A DNA stretch of 64,000 nt, from assembly GCA_963693365.1 (NCBI GenBank), contig CAVNZM010000007.1, positions 310,001 to 374,000 of the forward strand. Reading direction: 5' to 3'. This document shows, piece by piece, positions 1 through 11,200 of the stretch. The notes under the pieces were generated by a model that had not been told where the DNA came from, made no database searches, and saw only the letters and a list, made by a program, of their open reading frames with translations. How positions within the stretch are numbered: the first letter of the stretch is position 1; every line of letters starts with the position of its first letter. Position numbers and translations under genes: made by a program. The stretch is from Amoebidium appalachense. Taxonomy: Eukaryota; Ichthyosporea.

Positions 1-213
1 TTCCATGTTTGGATAACGTTGTTAGGGCCACGTGTGCCCTTGCGTTGTGTAGTCGATGTTATGCATACGGTTTTACACACACTGAGCGTTCTGCACTTTG
101 TTGTTCCCCACGTTACCTGAACCCATCGGCACATTTTTATTTTTTGCACTTCGTTCCCTTTCTATAGACACCATCATTTCACACGGACTGATAACCCTCG
201 CATGCACAGCATG
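1..213. other. window edge, no gene seen
   Basis: Unique-looking sequence of mixed composition downstream of the minus-strand gag-like ORF. I see no ORF, RNA gene or clear repeat in it. The window begins here, so any 3' part of the neighbouring element cannot be judged. Confidence 0.5.
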
Positions 214-1184
214 TTACATGACTGATAGTAGATGAGTGAGAGATTGAGTACGAGTATGAGATTGTTGTAGACGCCTACTGGCTGGCCCAGGGCGCATAGC
301 CGTAGGATCGAAGTCTGCGAGAGAGGTGGCGTCGGTAGCACGTTGGATGATGCTTACGAGGGTATCACGGTAGCCGGCACACACAATGAACACTGTGTAG
401 CAACGGCCAATGAAGAACATGTCGGGAATCATTCGGTTGAGGACACCGAGGGTGTAAAGACGGTCACGCATGGTGCTGATGTTGGCCGGCACCATGGTGA
501 AGGCTGCAGTGGTCAACTCGGACTCGTCGGTACCCTCAGGGGCAGGGTCAGACGCCACCCGAGGGCGGCGGGTTGGGTGCCGTGCCGACGCTGCGGCAAG
601 GGCCGCCATGGCCTGGGTAGCCCCGTGGGTCTGGGCCACCGACTCGGCATACGTTTTGACTTCCTCGGACACGTACACGGCCTTGGCGTCCACTGTAGTG
701 CGGTACACCTTAGGGTTCGTTGTGGGTATGAACTTGGGAGACCCCGGGGGAGTGGGTAACCCATCGGGGGCTGCCTGTGCTGCAGGGGCCGGGCCCGCAT
801 GGGCAGGGCCAGTAGGGGGTGCCCGGTCAGCTTCCAGCTGCTGTAAGCGCGTCTCCATGTGCTGAACGAGGAGGTCCATGTGGTCCTGTTTGGCTTTGTA
901 CTCGGCTACTTGGGTTGTTAAGTCGGTGACTTGGGTGCGGAGCTGCTCATGATGCGCCATAAGTATTAGCACGGATTTCTTAGCCTTCTCGGGTATCAAG
1001 TGCAGTTGTTCTTTCGTAATAAAACTACTGGCTGGCGGCACGGCCGGTGGCCCTTTAACCTCGGGAAATTTAAGGGAACCTGATCCGCCCGGCTCTGTTT
1101 CGTTAACCTCTTATCTGGGGATTCTCCGTCCCGTGTATCACGTTTGCGGCTCCCAGGCGGTGTCCCAGGAGGGTCCGGGGACAA
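214..1184 (-). pseudogene. gag-like coiled-coil ORF, frame broken near 1105
   Basis: A 275-residue open frame (1041 to 214) starts with GTG as drawn and stays open upstream to about 1105 with no ATG. A second open frame (1184 to 996) overlaps it and encodes Pro/Arg-rich sequence (SPDPPGTPPGSRKR). Shifting by one base near 1105 would join the two into one long protein, so the gene looks broken or misread there. Residues about 25 to 70 have heptad-like spacing (ILMAHHEQLRTQVTDL), followed by a Pro/Ala-rich linker, then a mixed hydrophobic domain (DMFFIGRCYTVFIVCAGYRD). The order coiled coil, linker, compact domain resembles retroelement Gag proteins, but there is no zinc knuckle and no recognisable polymerase in the window. 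An ordinary host protein is possible. The family assignment is inference; the break and the coiled coil are visible. Confidence 0.45.
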
Positions 1185-2400
1185 GGATACGTCCTGAGAA
1201 GCTTGCCATGGATGGGTTCTAGCTGCCCCTCTAGGGGCCTAAGTAGAGGTGGATGGATGAACGAAGTGGATGGATGAACGAAGCCAGGCCCTCAAGGGGT
1301 TTTGGCGCGAAATACCATATTTGGTTCTTTCTATTATCATTGGCTGGAATCAGCCAATCAGCTGCGGCTACGAATCTGGGTCAAGTGACACGACTTGACT
1401 GAGTTGTTCAATGTGAACACACACAAACACGGTGACAAAGAAAGTTGGTAAACGTCTTGAACACAGTTGAATATGGCACTCGTTTGACAACATTTCGTTC
1501 TCTGTGCCAGTCTACTAGCCCTCCAGCGTATTCCATCGAGCGCTGATAGCACTGCACGCACCAAGCCTGTAGATTAACACATGTACATGAGTGCTGCTCT
1601 AAACAGCGGGGATTGTGGCGTGCTGCTCTAAACAGCAGGGATTGTGGCAATCTTACGCAAACTTGATGCTTGCACAAGGCGTCAAGAGTTGAAACTTTGG
1701 CGAAAACTCGTGAGCTCTTTAAAAAGTTTCATTATCAGTGGGCCAGTTAACGTTAGGCGAATCCCTGCAAGTGTCGTTGTATTTAACACCCTGGGTTTCT
1801 CTGCTACATAATACCACTCGCTTCGCATAGACACCTTCTTTGTGTCTTAGCTCAAGTTGTAACACTTTACCTTTTCGCATTCCTGTCATCACCATGGCAC
1901 CCAGAGTGGAGGATGATTCTGCCCCACAAGAAAATTGGGGAAACGTGAAGTGCTGGGCTTCCTGCTTCGAGAAATTCGGTGTGTTGACCCACCTGTCATT
2001 GCCCCTTTGTCCATGAAGCTGTTCCCATCTTCTGCCACGTGCACAACAGGCCCATGCTACTGACTGTTTGTCTTTCATTGCTTCATGATGGCTCAGTAAA
2101 CAAGCGTCTGCGTGCATGTTTTGGCGGTGTGCTTGGGCTTACGCCTAGTTTCACGTGTTGACATGGCCGCGTGTCATCTCTCTAGGCTGTGTTGCGAGGA
2201 CTGTCAAACATGGTGCGTGCAGTGCATTTCTCAGGTCATCAAACGACTTCTTCCGTTTTTTTATCCACAAGCAAAAGAGTGTGTTCCCTCTCCTGTTTTC
2301 ATCTGCCTCTATTTGTTGCAAGGTACGAATCCACTATAACACTGACAGTAGGAATTGAGCTTTTACCAGTGACGCAGTTCTGAATTACCCCTGGCTCCTA
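1185..2400. other. intergenic, repeat and transposon-like remains
   Basis: Contains a 29-bp tandem duplication at about 1588-1648 (CTGCTCTAAACAGC in both copies), a 132-codon minus-strand ORF (2117-1719) that I do not recognise, and a 15-bp sequence TGGTGCGTGCAGTGC at 2211-2225 repeated in inverted orientation at 1549-1563 with looser similarity beyond it. The inverted copies bracket the ORF, as expected of a decayed mobile element, but no terminal repeat or target duplication is clear. A CCAAT pair in inverted orientation (ATTGGCTG and CAGCCAAT) lies at 1340-1358. Confidence 0.35.
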
Positions 2401-2514
2401 CTTTTGCACACACAAAAAAAAAAGAAAGAAAGAAAACGAAAGTAAATAAAGGACATACACACAAGCATGCACGCACGTACACACGCACTGTTGCCTTCAT
2501 ATGCACACATACGG

Positions 2515-2548
<34 letters not shown>

Positions 2549-2614
2549 TCTCTCTCTCTCTCTCTCCCTCCCCCCCCCCCCCCCTCTCCTACTCACACTC
2601 ACACTAACACTCAG

Positions 2615-2688
<74 letters not shown>

Positions 2689-2796
2689 CTGACACTCACG
2701 ATACACACTCACACTCATACTCACCTACCCACCCACCCACCCACCCCCCCTCCCCCCCTTCCCTCCCCTCTCTCCCCCCCCCCCCCCCCCCCCGGG

Positions 2797-2879
<83 letters not shown>
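2400..2879. repeat. (CA)n, (CT)n and poly-C cluster
   Basis: Nearly pure simple sequence: (CA)n at about 2516-2547, (CT)n, poly-C near 2570-2583, (CA)n at 2618-2683, poly-C near 2775-2793 and (CA)n from 2801 to 2877. The last tract ends in CAG at 2877-2879 and serves as the 3' splice site of the first exon I can place in the PWWP gene. Confidence 0.85.
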
Positions 2880-2880
<1 letters not shown>

Positions 2881-3375
2881 GCTGGGTGAGCTTCAAGCCA
2901 CTGTGCACATCAACACTGCCCATATCTACCATGTACGGCTGGTGGCTGCAAAGGGCACACACGATCGCGAGGTCAGACACCAGTTCGAAAAGGGAAAGAT
3001 GGCCCTGAGGGTCGGTGACTTCTTTCATGTCTGTTCTTTTTTGTTATCTTTAGCTTCGGAGTCTTTTCTTTCGGAGTCTTTTCTTTCTCCTTTTTCTTCT
3101 TTTCTTTTCTTTTTTGTTGTGGAAGGGGGAAGAGGGGTGTGTGTGTGTGGGGAGGGGGAGGGGGGGGGGGGGGGGGTTGCGGTGGCGGGGGTGGGGGTGG
3201 GGGTGGGGGGAGGGGGGAGAGAGATTTTGGAAGTATTTCTTTCTTTTTTTTTTTTTGGTGTGTGTGGGTGGGTGTGTGTGTGTCTGTGTGTGTGTGTGTG
3301 TGTGGGGGGGGGGGGGGAGGGGGGGGGGGGCAGCAGTGTGGGTGTTGATGTGGTTCATGTGTGGGCGGTGGGTTT

Positions 3376-3429
<54 letters not shown>

Positions 3430-3503
3430 GGTAAGTAAAGTGAGCTGTGCAGTGTAAAGATTCGTTCATGTCCCTTCTTCTTCTTCTTCTTCTTCTTTTC
3501 TTT

Positions 3504-3537
<34 letters not shown>

Positions 3538-4505
3538 TATAACCGATTATTGTTTTGTTTGATTTTCTATCATCATCGTTTCTCTCGTGTTATTTTTTAT
3601 TGTTCTTACTTTAGTACTTTATCATCATCATCATGATACTCTTTATTTATCATTATTCTTGCTTTTAGTTTTATATTATAACATCACCACCATCATTACT
3701 ACTCGTTATTGGTGTACAATTTTTGTTTTATGTTTCATCGTCATAACCATTACTCTGGTTACTTTTTTATATTCTTACCTTTCAGATTTACCATCACCAC
3801 CACCAATGTTGCTGTCAATATTATTGTTATTATTGTTATTGTTGTTATTATTGTTATTACTATTATTATAATTATATGCATGCTTCTATTGTTATTGTAT
3901 GCTATCCTCGCCGCGGTCGTCATCATTATTAGCACTACCGATATTGCTTTTGCTATTATTATTATCATATTATCATTATTATTCTTACTTTTAAGTTTTC
4001 TTATTATTATCAGTATGGTCAATATTGTTCTTGTTACAAACTGACTTCGTGGTGCTGTAGGAATCGCAACAGGTGAGGGAGCATGAGAAAGTTGTTTTGT
4101 TGTTGCTACTATGTTACCACCATTATTGTTACGATTATTATGGTCGCTACTTGTTACAACCATTATTGTTGCTATTAATGTTACAACTATTATTGTTAAA
4201 TTTATTATCGTTGCTACTATGTTCCGACTATTATTATTACGACTATTACTGTCACTACTAATGCTGTTGTAATGGCTATAACTATCATCACTAAAGTCTA
4301 TCCCGCAGTGTGAAGACCCATGCCGCTGCCAGCATGAGAGTCTAGCAGCCAGTGAGTGGTTCCGTAGACACGGGGATTTGAGCAAGAAAGACTTCTACGT
4401 TAGGATTTTCCCTGAGTGTCCATGTGAGCCGGTGGGTGACCTTCGAATCATTTTTTGTAGCTCGTATGGTCCTACCTCCCTTTCAAACACATACACATAC
4501 ATACA

Positions 4506-4582
<77 letters not shown>

Positions 4583-4925
4583 CACACACACACACACACA
4601 CACCTCTCTCCCTCCCTCCCTCCCTCCCTCCCTCCCTCCCTCCCTCCCTCCCTCCCCCTCTTCTCTCTCTTTCTCTCCCTCCCTCTCTCTCCCCTCCCCC
4701 CTCCCCCTCTCTCTCTCCCTCTCTCCCTCTCCCTCCCTCTCTCTCTCCCCATCTCTCCCCTCTTCCTCTCTCCCCCCCCTCCCCCCACCCTCCCCCTCTC
4801 CCGCCCTCCCCCCTGTCTCTCTCTCGCTCTCCTCTTCATCTCTCTCTGCACCCGTCTTTGCAGCCTTGTCCGGAAGCTCCCCCATCCACTTTTCACTCCC
4901 CCCTTACTCTCTCTCTCAGTTCCTT

Positions 4926-4961
<36 letters not shown>

Positions 4962-5616
4962 TTCCCCTTCCCCCTCCCCTTTCCTCCCTCCCTCACCCGG
5001 TACCTTCCTATGCCACCACATCCACTCTGCTGACGCTCCCCCCCCACAGGGCTGTAGCCTAGAGGACATTTACGCATCAAACCCCGAATACGAACCCCCC
5101 AACATCGAGGGCATCAACACACTGATCAGGGGGGATCCTATGCCCATAGTTTGGGCTCGGACAGACTGCCACCCCTTCTGGCCTGCTGTGCTGGTGAGTG
5201 ATTCAAAAAAATATTTGTATTTAGGTAGATATAACTGCACATGCATGTGATGATTTTAGAGTATTTGGGATATCTGTGTAGATATACCTGTACGTCGTCT
5301 TGCTTGGTGGCCCTATTCGTGTCTGCTTGTGGCCGGGGAAAGAATCGTGATATCTCCGGCTTGCTTCTCTTTCATGAGCATATCAATAAAGTCATTATAA
5401 AAAAAAAGTGTTTGCAGGCTACAGGGATGTTAGCCGGATCCGGCGGATGCCCAAAATTTGCCTCGATTTGATTGGCTCGGGGTGTCAGCCATTGAACCCT
5501 ACCAATCAAATCGATGCAAATCATGGGCATCCGGCTAACATCCCCACGCCGTCAAAACACGATTCTTGCTCTGACCACCCCATAGATTATTTTAGCCTTC
5601 ATCTTCTGTTCGTGGA

Positions 5617-5647
<31 letters not shown>

Positions 5648-5787
5648 TGTGTGTGTTATTGAAATGAATGCATGTGCAGAGGCCACGAGGGAAGCCACCC
5701 CGCTGCAAGTGTGACGTCAGCCTGACTGGGCCGGGCAGCATCTACGTGGACTACCTGCCATGGGACACAACACATGAACAGTAAGTG

Positions 5788-5822
<35 letters not shown>

Positions 5823-5830
5823 GGGGGGGG

Positions 5831-5872
<42 letters not shown>

Positions 5873-5950
5873 CCCTTCTACCCATCGCCCCCGTACCCAC
5901 CTAAAATAATAACCCCCCCCCCCCCCCCCAACACACACACACACACACAT

Positions 5951-6017
<67 letters not shown>

Positions 6018-7663
6018 CACACACACTCTATCATCCATACCCTGCACTACATGACCAAGCTTAAAACAAAGAAGATTAACCCTCTAACTGCACTTCGAAA
6101 TTAACCCTATAAAATTCAGTGTTAACCCTCTAGCTGCAAGAATTATATATTAACCGTCTAACTGCAATAACATAACCTTCTAACTGCACTTATGCTATAT
6201 TGACCCTCTACCTGCACCTTGAGTTTAACCCTCTAACTGCATTAGTGTTATCCCTCTAACTGCAATAACATTAACCCTCTAACTGCACAATGAGATTAAC
6301 CGTCCAACTGCAATAACATAAACCCTCTAACTGCAATAGTATTAACCCTCCAACTGCAATAGTATAAACCCTCCAACTGCAATAGTATTAACCCTCCAAC
6401 TGCAATAGTATTAACCCTCCAACTGCAGTAGTATTGACCCTCCAACTGCATTAGTATTAACCCTCCAACTGCAGTGACCACCTACCCAAGGACCGGCTAC
6501 GGCCCTTCACGCCCACCTACCAACACTATGAATCTATCGGTCTGGCCTACTACGTGTTCGAACCAGACCAACGAAACAAGTTTAGCCGTGCCGTGGTAGA
6601 GGTACCTTACCCCCCCCCCCCTCCCCCCCCCCCCCCCCCCCCTCTCTCTTCCCCCGGGGGGCCTGAAGTTCGGCTCTACTGATGATGCACACTCTGTGTG
6701 CACTCTTTCTTGCAAGATTTGTGTTGTGTTTTTTTTTTGTGAATGATGTCGGCAGATAGTATGGAGCGAGTTCTACTACACACTCCTGAGAATCGGTACC
6801 GGGCAGGACCACCCTGTTATGTTGTGTTATGGTGCTTGTTTTCATGTGGTGTGGATACTGTGCACGCAGGGTGATATGCTGACCTGACACACACGCACAC
6901 ACACGTACACACGTACACATACACGCACGTACACGTACACGCACGTACACGTACACACATAAACACACACACACACACGCACACGTACACACGTACACAC
7001 ACGTACGCACGTACACACACACAGGCCACCAACCAGCTTAACAACTCCATAGCCAGAAACAAGAACCAACGCCCCCGCTCACCGCTCCACAACCCACCCT
7101 CCTTTTCGACTCCATACAGCCCCGAGTCTTCGCTTGCACTCCATTCTAGTGACGATGAACCGCTCAAACCAGAACAAGAGAAACATTTTCAATTTCGGCA
7201 ACAGCCAAAGAACGGGCGTTTAGGCAGAGGGAGAAAAAGGAGTTTTGATGATAGTGAAGAGAGAGAGAATGGATATGGGAGGAAGAGAAAAAGAAGCATT
7301 GAAACAAGAGAGTCACCAGTAGTTGGTGGTGGTGGGAGGTGGGAGGGAGGGAAAGGGAAGGGAAAACAGCCCATGGCGGGAGAGGCAGCGGTGGGAAATG
7401 GGGGGACGGGTGAAAAGAGAAGAGGGGGAAGGAAGATAACGCCCAAGAGGAATAAACCGACAAACGAGAAACAGAGGGAAGAGAGCGTGGGTGTATCGTC
7501 TAAACCTGTGTTGGCAAAACCTTCAACAAAAACACCAAGATTCATGTGCTTGAAACAGGAGATGAGTGGTGATGAGGGGGATAGAAACAGAAACGGGGAA
7601 GATGTTTCCGCATATACGGAGGGAGGGAGGGAGGCGGGAGGATGGGGATGGGGGTGCAAATAG
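2880..7663 (+). CDS. PWWP-domain nuclear protein, multi-exon, 5' end not found
   Basis: Exons proposed: 2880-3010 (less sure, weak donor GTCGGT), 4309-4431, 5050-5193, 5680-5780, 6475-6601, 7025-7663; the phases agree at every junction. The PWWP core is visible: exon 5050 ends with [16 protein letters not shown] (P-F-W-P in place of P-W-W-P), and after two introns the C-terminal part of the fold reads [14 protein letters not shown] and [15 protein letters not shown], matching the L-x-P-F and F-x-x-A-V-x-E-A features of PWWP domains, which bind methyl-lysine nucleosomes and DNA. The exon at 4309 is Cys-rich ([15 protein letters not shown]). The last exon carries several nuclear-localisation-like runs ([23 protein letters not shown]) and becomes Gly/Glu-rich; it meets TAG at 7661. 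Either that is the true end or the exon splices onward across the 8.2-15.5 kb array to the exons at 16400. The start codon is not identified. A chromatin role is inferred from the domain. Confidence 0.7.
4500..5048. repeat. intronic (GA)n, (CCCT)n, (CT)n and poly-C
   Basis: Almost the whole intron between exons 4309-4431 and 5050-5193 is simple sequence: (GA)n at about 4509-4578, (CA)n, (CCCT)n at about 4600-4655, (CT)n-rich DNA to about 4850 and a poly-C run near 4927-4961. Long open frames through it encode Arg-Glu, Ser-Leu or Pro runs and are not genes. Confidence 0.85.
5424..5544. mobile_element. 121-bp foldback (MITE-like) element in a PWWP-gene intron
   Basis: The outer 16 bases are perfect inverted repeats: GGGATGTTAGCCGGAT at 5424-5439 and its complement at 5529-5544. 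Complementarity continues inward with a few mismatches through GATGCCC, TTTGC and TCGATTTGATTGG, so nearly the whole unit folds into one hairpin with a loop of about 20 bases. Size and shape fit a miniature inverted-repeat element. No target duplication is obvious. It sits in the intron 5194-5679. Confidence 0.65.
5800..6024. repeat. (GA)n, poly-C and (CA)n in intron
   Basis: Directly after the donor at 5781 (GTAAGTGCACAC) come (CA)n, (GA)n at about 5805-5870, poly-C near 5916-5929 and (CA)n at 5931-6016. Confidence 0.85.
6070..6474. repeat. intronic minisatellite of about 21 bp ending at a splice acceptor
   Basis: About 18 imperfect copies of TTAACCCTCTAACTGCAATA. The first copies are more diverged, the last ones (from about 6300, with CCAACTGCAATAGTA) nearly identical. 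Each unit contains CTAAC or CCAAC, a short pyrimidine stretch and TGCA. The last unit reads CCAACTGCAG and its AG (6473-6474) is the 3' splice site of the exon at 6475. Confidence 0.85.
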
Positions 7664-7979
7664 AGAGAACGGGGTGGAGAGGCAACAGGCGGAAGGGGAT
7701 GGAAGGAGCGAAGGGGAGGGGGACGGACAGGTTGGATTCGGGGTAGACATGGATGGGGAGAAGAGAGGGGACGAGCAGACAGACAGACACACAGAGGAGA
7801 ACACGGAGAGACGGACGGTGGGGGAGATATATGGCAGGCAGGGGGAGAAGGAAGGGGGAGATGGTGGGGAGAGGCAGCAAGAAGAGGGGCAGGAGGGGGG
7901 GTGGCTGTGGTGTTGGCGGTGGATGGGCCCGGGGAGGGGCTGAAGGATCTGATGGTTGAGACACAGGTGGGTGGGTGTT

Positions 7980-8014
<35 letters not shown>

Positions 8015-8210
8015 TGGGAGGATGTGTGTTTGGGGGGGGGAGGATGGGGTTGGTTGGGATGAGTGGGTGTGGGGGGGAGGGTGGGGAGGGGGGGGGGGAG
8101 GGTGGGCTTGTCTGGATGTGTGGTTGCGAGGGGGCGTGGGTGTCACTGTCGGGATTAACAGGTAGGCGGTTGGGTGTAGTGAGGGGAAGAGAGGGGGGGG
8201 GGGGGGGGGG
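7664..8210. other. purine-rich stretch after the PWWP exon
   Basis: G/A-rich sequence with short open frames made of Gly, Arg and Glu. It continues the composition of the last PWWP exon and could hold more coding sequence if that exon is spliced before its TAG, but I see no conserved segment. It grades into poly-G near 7982-8014. Confidence 0.4.
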
Positions 8211-11200
8211 TGATTGATGTGAGTATGTTTTGGGGGGGGATTGATGTGAGTATGTTTTGGGGGGGGATTGATGTGAGTATGTTTTGGGGGGGTGATTGAT
8301 GTGAGTATGTTTTGGGGGGGGGATGATTGATGTGAGTATGTTTTGGGGGGGTGATTGATGTGAGTATGTTTTGGGGGGGGGATGATTGATGTGAGTATGT
8401 TTTGGGGGGGGGATGATTGATGTGAGTATGTTTTGGGGGGGGGATTGATGTGAGTATGTTTTGGGGGGGGATTGATGTGAGTATGTTTTGGGGGGGGGAT
8501 TGATGTGAGTATGTTTTGGGGGGGGGATTGATGTGAGTATGTTTTGGGGGGGGGATTGATGTGAGTATGTTTTGGGGGGGGATTGATGTGAGTATGTTTT
8601 GGGGGGGATTGATGTGAGTATGTTTTGGGGGGGTGATTGATGTGAGTATGTTTTGGGGGGGATGATTGATGTGAGTATGTTTTGGGGGGGATGATTGATG
8701 TGAGTATGTTTTGGGGGGGATGATTGATGTGAGTATGTTTTGGGGGGGATGATTGATGTGAGTATGTTTTGGGGGGATGATTGATGTGAGTATGTTTTGG
8801 GGGGGATGATTGATGTGAGTATGTTTTGGGGGGATGATTGATGTGAGTATGTTTTGGGGGGGTGATTGATGTGAGTATGTTTTGGGGGGAGATTGATGTG
8901 AGTATGTTTTGGGGGGGATGATTGATGTGAGTATGTTTTGGGGGGATGATTGATGTGAGTATGTTTTGGGGGGATGATTGATGTGAGTATGTTTTGGGGG
9001 GGATGATTGATGTGAGTATGTTTTGGGGGGAGATTGATGTGAGTATGTTTTGGGGGGATGATTGATGTGAGTATGTTTTGGGGGGATGATTGATGTGAGT
9101 ATGTTTTGGGGGGGATGATTGATGTGAGTATGTTTTGGGGGGGAGATTGATGTGAGTATGTTTTGGGGGGATGATTGATGTGAGTATGTTTTGGGGGGAT
9201 GATTGATGTGAGTATGTTTTGGGGGGGAGATGATGTAGTATTTGGGAGATTGATGTGAGTATGTTTTGGGGGGGGATGATTGATGTGAGTATGTTTTGGG
9301 GGGGATGATTGATGTGAGTATGTTTTGGGGGGAAGATTGATGTGAGTATGTTTTGGGGGGATGATTGATGTGAGTATGTTTTGGGGGGATGATTGATGTG
9401 AGTATGTTTTGGGGGGAGATTGATGTGAGTATGTTTTGGGGGAGATTAAATTTTTAAAAAAGATTGAAAGTATGTTTTGGGGAGAAAGTTAAAGAGTGAG
9501 TATGTTTTGGGGGGGAGATTGATGTGAGTATGTTTTGGGGGGGATGATTGATGTGAGTATGTTTTGGGGGGAGATTGATGTGAGTATGTTTTGGGGGGGG
9601 AGATGTAGTATGTTTTGGGGGGAGAATTAGTATTTTTGGGGGGGAGATGATGTGAGTATGTTTTGGGGGGGATAGTATTTGGGGGAGATTGATGTAGTAT
9701 GTTTTGGGGGGATGATTGATGTGAGTATGTTTTGGGGGGGGTGATTGATGTGAGTATGTTTTGGGGGGGGGGATGATTGATGTGAGTATGTTTTGGGGGG
9801 GATGATTGATGTGAGTATGTTTTGGGGGGATGATTGATGTGAGTATGTTTTGAGGAAAGAGGGGGGAATGTGAGTATTTGGGGGAAGGGTAGGGGGGGAT
9901 GATTGATGTGAGTATGTTTTGGGGGGGATGATTGATGTGAGTATGTTTTGGGGGGGGAGATTGATGTAGTTTGGGGGAAGATTTGGGGGTTTTTGGGGGG
10001 ATGATTGATGTGAGTATGTTTTGGGGGGAGATTGATGTGAGTATGTTTTGGGGGGGAGATTGATGTGAGTATGTTTTGGGGGGGATGATTGATGTGAGTA
10101 TGTTTTGGGGGGATGATTGATGTGAGTATGTTTTAAAAAAAAAAAAAAAAAAAATATTGGGGGGAGATGATTGAGTATTTTTGGGGGGATGATTGATGTG
10201 AGTATGTTTTGGGGGGATGATTGATGTGAGATGTTTTGGGGGAAGATTATGTGAGATGTTTTGGAAAAAAGGGGGGGGGGGAAAATATTTTTGGGGGAAA
10301 TGTAGTATTTTTGGGGGGAGATTGATGTGAGTATGTTTTGGGGGGGAGATTGATGTGAGTATGTTTTGGGGGGGATGATTGATGTGAGTATGTTTTGGGG
10401 GGATGATTGATGTGAGTATGTTTTGGGGGGATGATTGATGTGAGTATGTTTTGGGGGGATGATTGATGTGAGTATGTTTTGGGGGGATGATTGATGTGAG
10501 TATGTTTTGGGGGAGAAGAGAGTTTGGGGAGAGATTGAGTATGTTTTGGGGGGGAGTGGTTGGGGGGGGATGATTGATGTGAGTATGTTTTGGGGGGGAT
10601 GATTGATGTGAGTATGTTTTGGGGGGGATGATTGATGTGAGATGTTTTGGGGGAAAAGAGGGAAAATTTTTAAAAATTTAAAGGGGGGAATGTGAGATGT
10701 TTTGGGGGGGATGATTGATGTGAGTATGTTTTGGGGGGGATGATTGATGTGAGTATGTTTTGGGGGGATGATTGATGTGAGTATGTTTTGGGGGATGATT
10801 GATGTGAGTATGTTTTGGGGGGGATGATTGATGTGAGTATGTTTTGGAGAGGAAGGGGGGAGTAGATTTTTGGGGGGAATTGATGTGAGATGTTTTGGGG
10901 GGAGATTGATGTGAGATGTTTTGGGGGGGAGATTGATGTGAGTATGTTTTGGGGAAAGGGGGAAAAGTTTTTGGGGGAGATTGATGTGAGTATGTTTTGG
11001 GGGGATGATTGATGTGAGTATGTTTTGGGGGGGGATTGATGAGTATATTTAGAATAGTATTGGAGAAAAAAAGGGGGGATGATTGATGTGAGTATGTTTT
11101 GGGGGATGATTGATGTGAGTATGTTTTGGGGGGGAAAAGTGGGGGGAGAGGGGGGGAATGTGAGTATGTTTTGGGGGGATGATTGATGTGAGTATGTTTT

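Noticed and set aside
4309-4431. Zinc finger in the Cys-rich exon of the PWWP gene ([15 protein letters not shown])
   Set aside because: The Cys/His spacing does not match a PHD, CW or C2H2 finger that I can name.
4378-5250. Long ORFs through (GA)n, (CT)n, (CA)n and (GT)n tracts here and across the window, encoding Arg-Glu, Ser-Leu, His-Thr or Cys-Val runs
   Set aside because: They are open only because dinucleotide repeats lack stop codons in these frames, and equivalent ORFs occur on both strands. Only the short parts that overlap the spliced exons are coding.
6070-6474. Interstitial telomere repeat, because of TTAACCCT words
   Set aside because: The unit is 21 bp with a long non-telomeric part (CTAACTGCAATA) and ends at a splice site. 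The AAACCCTAACAT repeat at 32805-32960 was rejected for the same reason.
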